Shown in pieces: positions 59,754 to 64,000 of a stretch of 64,000 bases of DNA. Position numbers and translations under genes: made by a program. The stretch's first letter is position 1, and every line of letters starts with the position of its first letter. The DNA lies in NCBI RefSeq assembly GCF_033304615.1, contig NZ_CP129118.1:2786001-2850000 (forward strand), given 5' to 3'. The DNA comes from Sporosarcina oncorhynchi. GTDB taxonomy: Bacteria; Bacillota; Bacilli; Bacillales_A; Planococcaceae. The notes under the pieces were generated by a model. That model made no database searches. It was not told where the DNA came from and saw nothing but the letters and a program-made list of their open reading frames with translations.

Positions 59754-60659
59754 TTAACTACTTTTACTTTCCACATTCATATTCTTCGTATACCGGCAGC
59801 TAGGATAATTTACACAGCCATAAAATTTCCCATACCTACCTTTCTTTATAACCAATTCTCCATTACACGTTGGACAAACACCAGTCACTGAAGGGGCTAC
59901 TTCCTTTGCTATCTCTATCATAGGCCTGGTCTGTTTACCAGCTGATTGTTTGGCGATTTTCGCCCTCCGCACAGATTGAATATGCTCGTTCTTCAGCTGC
60001 TTCTTTTCACTTCTATCCATAGCCAATAGCCTTGTCAGCTTTTCATTGACATTCTTCACTGCTGCTTCACTTAGCCTTAGCTCTTTATACTGTCTAATCG
60101 TCTTCACCAAGTCAGTAAACTGAATAACATGTGCAGATGTAAATTCCTTCTTGAATTTAAACGTTGAGTTTGGTGAAAATGCAATGATTGAATGGACATC
60201 TACTTCCTGCATTTGAACTTGTCCTATGTAGGTAATTAAAGCTTGCACATGTCCGTAATTCTGTCGGATCGGATTGTGCATTTTCGTTTTCTTCTTATAG
60301 ATAACTTGCGTCCAGTGCGATTTATATTCATCACCAAAAATCCAACCGGCGTAATGCTTCGTCTCAATGACAAAGATGCCATATGCAGACGTGACAATAT
60401 GATCGACCTGCGTAAGTCCTCGATCACCATTCGGAATATACACATCGTGGAAAACCGTATAGGATTCCCCTAATCTCTTGAGCTTGGACTTTACAACCCA
60501 TTCTCCATACATCCCTTTGATTACCGGCATCTTCCAGCGCACGACTACTGATACGATCATAAAAATAACGACAAACGGGAATGCACTAGAAGCAATGAAC
60601 ATCTTTAAAAATAGTAAAATGCCTTCATAGAAACCGGAAATCATATTATTATCTAGCAT
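59754..60659 (-). CDS. NERD nuclease-related-domain protein with topoisomerase-type zinc finger
   Basis: 301 residues. N-terminal membrane segment (about 10-38), NERD domain (about 48-150: GMYGEWVVKSKLKRL, QVDHIVTSAYGIFVIETKHYAGWI, which shows the D...E-K nuclease core), and a C-terminal zinc finger of the topoisomerase I type (CPTCNGELVIKKGRYGKFYGCVNYPSC). Likely a membrane-tethered nuclease or DNA-processing protein; biological role unknown. ATG 60659 is preceded by a weak site only. Confidence 0.83.
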   Translation of the reverse strand: MLDNNMISGFYEGILLFLKMFIASSAFPFVVIFMIVSVVVRWKMPVIKGMYGEWVVKSKLKRLGESYTVFHDVYIPNGDRGLTQVDHIVTSAYGIFVIETKHYAGWIFGDEYKSHWTQVIYKKKTKMHNPIRQNYGHVQALITYIGQVQMQEVDVHSIIAFSPNSTFKFKKEFTSAHVIQFTDLVKTIRQYKELRLSEAAVKNVNEKLTRLLAMDRSEKKQLKNEHIQSVRRAKIAKQSAGKQTRPMIEIAKEVAPSVTGVCPTCNGELVIKKGRYGKFYGCVNYPSCRYTKNMNVESKSS

Positions 60660-60817
60660 GTAATCCCCCTATTTTTCTCACAATCTGTATGGTGAGAGTT
60701 TATATCACCATTCTCTCCTATTTACATTCATACATAGTTCATTCAGAACTAGGGTACGATTAATAAGGATTGTATCTACTCATGACGCTTATTTCACGCG
60801 TAATACACTCCGAATAC
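60660..60817. other. intergenic region
   Basis: Upstream region of the NERD gene; no confident promoter or gene. Confidence 0.35.
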
Positions 60818-60899
60818 GGTGCCTAGCAATCAAACATTCACGTTAGCCGGAGCAAACATAAATGTTTGAACTTTCATGATTGAATGAGTGACTGGGATC
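60818..60899. repeat. 82-bp palindromic interspersed repeat, family B
   Basis: Left tip GGTGCC, right tip diverged (GGGATC in place of GGCACC), exact 82-bp length and the conserved AACATAAATGTT centre. Confidence 0.8.
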
Positions 60900-60923
60900 A
60901 TAATTTCCCGCCCTCTAATAATG

Positions 60924-60970
60924 GGTACCAGGTTCTAAAATAATCCGAAATTCAATGAGAACCTGGTACA
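60924..60970. repeat. short palindromic repeat, family C
   Basis: GGTACCAGGTTCT pairs with GAGAACCTGGTAC; 47 bp, downstream of the SLH gene, where it may act as a terminator. Confidence 0.75.
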
Positions 60971-60997
60971 GAAATTAAGCTATATACTATTTAAGAG

Positions 60998-62290
60998 TTA
61001 AAAACCTAGACTCTGTAATACTCTATATAAATCATGAGGATGTATTCCGTCTGACACATAGGGATTTACAGTGACATAACCAATTACTTTTCCATTTACA
61101 ACGATTTTCGGAGGTGTAGAAGAGTATTTGTTGAATGCGCTATTGGATGAGTACTCACTTCCATAGGTTCCGTAGTTATTCCAAATACTTGTTGAGGAAT
61201 ATTTACTTCCATAGCTACCATACTCATTAAAAACAGATTTATTCGCATATTTATTTGTCGATAAGACACCTAAGAACTTACCATCCTGTCCGTAAAGTTC
61301 TAATACTTCATTGAAGTTTGGTACTGGCGCTGGTACTGGTTTTGGCACTGGTACTGGTTTTGGTACCGGAATCGGTTTCGGTGTTGAATTGGGCTGTAGG
61401 TTAGGGTTTTGTATGGGTAATAAAATACCGCCTATCAATGGATTACTCGTATAATTGTCATTGAATATTTCTCCGTACCATAATTTATCCACAAGATTTC
61501 CATCTTTAAAAAGCCATCTACCAAAATAAGGATTACTATTGTTGTTATATATAGATACTTCAATTATTCTATCTACATCAGAAATGGGAAAAGCGAATAG
61601 ATCTAATTTTGACCCTTTATATTCTCCTGATTTAATTAAGTAATTAATGGCTAGTTCACTATCCGTAGGTTTCGTGGGACTTACAGGTATTACTTTATTT
61701 TCCGCTTGAATTGCCCGATATAAAAATGCCGAAATATGAGCACGTGATAGACCTTCATTAGGTCTAAATGTGCCATCAGGATAACCAGAGGTAATTTTAG
61801 CCGCAGCTAGTTTTTTCACCGCTATATAAGGGGTAGAACCTTCAGATACATCTTTGAAATTTATATCTGCTTGTTCTTGCAATTTAAAGGCATTGGCGAT
61901 AAATGCAGCCATGTGACCACGCGTAACTTGATGAGTAGGTTTAAATGTACCATCAGGGTAGCCGTTTAAAACGCCTGCTTGTACTGCACTATTTATATAA
62001 CCTGATGAAAATCTGGTCTGTGGAACATCCTTGAATTTAGTTTTTGTTTTAGTTCCGTCTAAGCCAAGTACTTTAGCAATCATTACAGCTACTTCTTCAC
62101 GAGTTACTTTTTCATTCACTCCAAATCTATCACTCGGTTCTATAACTCCTATTTCTAATAGATACATTATCTCAGCGTAATTATTATGACTCCTAGGCAC
62201 GTCTTTAAAGCCAATAGAATTTGCATTTACTGAGATTGAAAATGATAATGCTAATAAGAATACAATGAAACACAAAAAACTCTTTTTCAT
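60998..62290 (-). CDS. S-layer homology (SLH) domain surface protein
   Basis: 430 residues. Signal peptide (MKKSFLCFIVFLLALSFSIS, cleavage near VNA). Three SLH domains follow at about 27-200 (GFKDVPRSHNNYAEI, KFKDVPQTRFSSGYI, NFKDVSEGSTPYIAV with YPDGTF motifs). Then come a stress-like middle region, a proline-lysine linker (PKPVPVPKPVPAPVP), and a C-terminal part with Tyr/Ser repeats (YGSKYSSTSIWNNYG and YGSEYSSNSAFNKYS). The SLH domains would anchor it to pyruvylated wall polymer. Ligand or function of the tail unknown. Confidence 0.88.
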   Translation of the reverse strand: MKKSFLCFIVFLLALSFSISVNANSIGFKDVPRSHNNYAEIMYLLEIGVIEPSDRFGVNEKVTREEVAVMIAKVLGLDGTKTKTKFKDVPQTRFSSGYINSAVQAGVLNGYPDGTFKPTHQVTRGHMAAFIANAFKLQEQADINFKDVSEGSTPYIAVKKLAAAKITSGYPDGTFRPNEGLSRAHISAFLYRAIQAENKVIPVSPTKPTDSELAINYLIKSGEYKGSKLDLFAFPISDVDRIIEVSIYNNNSNPYFGRWLFKDGNLVDKLWYGEIFNDNYTSNPLIGGILLPIQNPNLQPNSTPKPIPVPKPVPVPKPVPAPVPNFNEVLELYGQDGKFLGVLSTNKYANKSVFNEYGSYGSKYSSTSIWNNYGTYGSEYSSNSAFNKYSSTPPKIVVNGKVIGYVTVNPYVSDGIHPHDLYRVLQSLGF

Positions 62291-62368
62291 AATGACCCTC
62301 CTATTATTTTAACTAAATCTCCCAAAAACTTTATGGATTTGAATTCAACGCTGTTTTACTAATTAAAG

Positions 62369-62415
62369 GGTACTAGGTTCTCAAATAATTCGAAAGTCCA
62401 GGAGAACCTGGTACT
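62369..62415. repeat. short palindromic repeat, family C
   Basis: GGTACTAGGTTCTC pairs with GAGAACCTGGTACT, 47 bp, the same length as the copy on the other side of the SLH gene. Confidence 0.75.
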
Positions 62416-62448
62416 CGAAATTAATCTCTAAAAACTGTAACCTTTTAA

Positions 62449-63210
62449 TTACATCTTATACACATGTGTTTGATGCCAATTCATATATTTCTTTCTTTTA
62501 TTTGTGCACATAATTTTCATCGACTCTAATACATTCATAAATATCCGATCAGTGCTAGATAGATCTGTCGATATTATAATTTGTCCCACACCATCAAATG
62601 TAATCAAACCTTTATCAAATAAGCTGTCATGATTAGGGCAAAGTAGTAATCCATTATCTCTATCCAATCTTTCTTCAGAGTGGCAATCTTTCCAGGGTTT
62701 AATATGACTAGCTATGAGCAACAAAGGATTATTCACATTACATAACTCACACGAAGTATGTACAGCTAATAAATATTTTCTAAAAGCACCTTGTCCAATT
62801 CTGATTTTCACAAGTTCTTTTTTCTCAGTTGCAGAGAGATCGGCGCTTCCTAAAATTCTTTCGATATTTTGCGATTCATTTTTAAGCTCTTGTTCTAATT
62901 GTCGATCACGTAAATCTTCAACAGATCGTTGCTTCTTTCCAATAGGCAAACCAGTTTCTTTATCGACAACTGTAAATCCAAATTTCATCAATAACTCATT
63001 TGACTCTTTACCGCCACCAAACTTAACCGGCTCTTCGCCTGTCGCTTTAATTCCAGCATGCCTAATAATCATTTTAGGTGGATATGTTTTACCGTTATGC
63101 ACTAAATCGAATTTGCTAGAGTTATTCTTTTTTCCCCATCTGTTCTTATCAAGTTGTTCAATCGCATAGATGATATGCTCTTCTCGTATTTGCTTTAAAA
63201 TTTCATCCAT
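62449..63210 (-). CDS. HNH endonuclease with an N-terminal DNA-recognition-like domain
   Basis: 253 residues. The C-terminal HNH domain (about 160-225) has CELC, ASHIKPW (catalytic histidine), DNGLLLCPNHDSLFD and GLITFD. The N-terminal 70 residues (HIIYAIEQLDKNRWGKKNNSSKFDLVHNGKTYPPKMIIRHA) resemble the ScoMcrA-type N-terminal domain that accompanies type IV restriction enzymes. A role in restricting modified foreign DNA is plausible. Stands alone near the unknown partial gene. Confidence 0.83.
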   Translation of the reverse strand: MDEILKQIREEHIIYAIEQLDKNRWGKKNNSSKFDLVHNGKTYPPKMIIRHAGIKATGEEPVKFGGGKESNELLMKFGFTVVDKETGLPIGKKQRSVEDLRDRQLEQELKNESQNIERILGSADLSATEKKELVKIRIGQGAFRKYLLAVHTSCELCNVNNPLLLIASHIKPWKDCHSEERLDRDNGLLLCPNHDSLFDKGLITFDGVGQIIISTDLSSTDRIFMNVLESMKIMCTNKRKKYMNWHQTHVYKM

Positions 63211-63371
63211 TTGCTTTTTACAGCTCCTATCTTTAAAGGATACTTGTTAGTCTAAGCTACTAAACATTAATGGTTTCTTTAGCAATTTCTTGAAAAACGA
63301 GGAATCCGGACAAACACATAAGTTTTCTTCTTGAAAATTCTTATGCTAGAAACGCTTCATTATCAGGTATA

Positions 63372-64000
63372 TTACACTGATTCCTCTTCTATGTTTATGA
63401 AAAATCTAACAAATTCACTCCCAAACTTAGACAGTTCCAAATTCTCCTTGGATTTTAATTTAGGCAACTTTAGCTTTGGAAGAGTACGCTTATACTTGGG
63501 GTCAGTTACTTTGTCTAAGTAGTCATATAACTCTTTGAACCTCTTTACTATCTCTTCAAGATCATCAGTTACATTTAGATCTGTCTTCGTCACGAGCAAG
63601 CCTATTCTTTTTAGATTTCCTCGTACTGATTGGTATTGTTCATAGCTTAGTCCATGCCTTTCCATTACATCCCGAAATGATTCAGTTGAGTGATTCCCTA
63701 AAACGTACCGGGAATTAAACATTAAACTAAGTACTGATATATCCACCATTCTCAACTCTTTAAGGACATCATAATATGTTAGAACAAAGTCATCTGATAC
63801 TTGTTCATGATCTGTTAAGTTTAAAAATCCATTTACCATGTATTGAATCTTGTCCTCTTGTTGTTCATCAATTACATAATCCAATACAATATTAAATAGC
63901 TGATCAATTTGCTCTTTTTGCTCTCTTGTTTTGCTTTCTAAATTAACAAGAATGACATCAATATTAGAAAATACTTGTTCTGTAAATGCAGTAATGTTCC
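63372..64000 (-). CDS. hypothetical protein (partial, N-terminus outside window)
   Basis: The reading frame is open from base 64000 to the stop at 63372 (about 208 residues visible). The right-most residues (AFTEQVFSNIDVILVNLESKTREQKEQID) look like a coiled coil, followed by a helical domain and a Lys/Leu-rich stretch (RTLPKLKLPKLKSKENLELS). No known motif. An internal TTG/ATG start is not needed, since the upstream frame stays coding. Confidence 0.6.
   Translation of the reverse strand, partial: NITAFTEQVFSNIDVILVNLESKTREQKEQIDQLFNIVLDYVIDEQQEDKIQYMVNGFLNLTDHEQVSDDFVLTYYDVLKELRMVDISVLSLMFNSRYVLGNHSTESFRDVMERHGLSYEQYQSVRGNLKRIGLLVTKTDLNVTDDLEEIVKRFKELYDYLDKVTDPKYKRTLPKLKLPKLKSKENLELSKFGSEFVRFFINIEEESV

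Overview
The window looks like chromosomal DNA of a low-to-moderate GC, Gram-positive Bacillales bacterium. The protein flavour, the strong GGAGG ribosome sites, frequent TTG/GTG starts, CcpA- and Fur-type sites and the S-layer-homology protein all fit a Planococcaceae member such as Sporosarcina, Lysinibacillus or a relative. The genus is inference; no rRNA or marker gene is present.

Bases 1-18,700 form an aromatic-catabolism island, almost all on the minus strand. From right to left it holds a ferredoxin-NADP reductase, paaA-paaB-paaC-paaD (phenylacetyl-CoA epoxidase), an EthD-like protein, two crotonases (paaF, paaG), an aldehyde dehydrogenase, three tandem 121-bp repeats, paaH-paaJ-crotonase, and the repressor gene paaX. 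A type I toxin-antitoxin module follows, then a gamma-carbonic-anhydrase-like gene (PaaY-like), a nitronate monooxygenase, a hotdog thioesterase with a CcpA site, a complete insertion sequence with an 8-bp target duplication, phenylalanine dehydrogenase and a 2-oxo acid dehydrogenase E1 alpha. Together these suggest phenylalanine -> phenylpyruvate -> phenylacetyl-CoA -> ring epoxidation -> beta-oxidation. No paaK ligase, classical paaE or PaaZ hydratase half is visible here.

Bases 18,700-24,900 are a degraded, repeat-rich stretch: gene remnants, an eight-unit 52-bp tandem array, a methyltransferase behind a leader peptide and RBS-hairpin, and a 258-bp direct duplication flanking an unknown gene. 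Bases 24,110-27,180 hold a TetR-controlled FAD oxidoreductase with a CoxG-like protein. Next come a YcdB-like acidic protein, an SgrR-like regulator with a divergent MFS exporter, and a four-gene response regulator/ABC/histidine kinase module of the peptide-antibiotic immunity type. A second copy of the type I toxin module lies at 35.9-36.2 kb.

Bases 36-46 kb contain small families (DUF2691, DUF1659-DUF2922-YvrJ), remnants (including a diadenylate cyclase fragment), and a Fur-box-flanked iron-siderophore importer with a divergent second ferredoxin-NADP-type reductase. Bases 46-56 kb carry a MEDS-domain protein, nadA-nadC, an aldo/keto reductase, a flavin amine oxidase and an AbiE antitoxin whose toxin partner is cut off at an interspersed repeat. 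The right end (55.8-64 kb) has a vWA lipoprotein, an unknown 504-residue protein, a NERD nuclease-like protein, an SLH surface protein, an HNH endonuclease and an unknown protein that runs off the edge.

Several families of short palindromic interspersed elements (about 146 bp, exactly 82 bp, and 30-50 bp, all with GGTACC/GGTGCC-like tips) are scattered from 20 kb to the end. They often lie at gene ends or at the breakpoints of broken genes.
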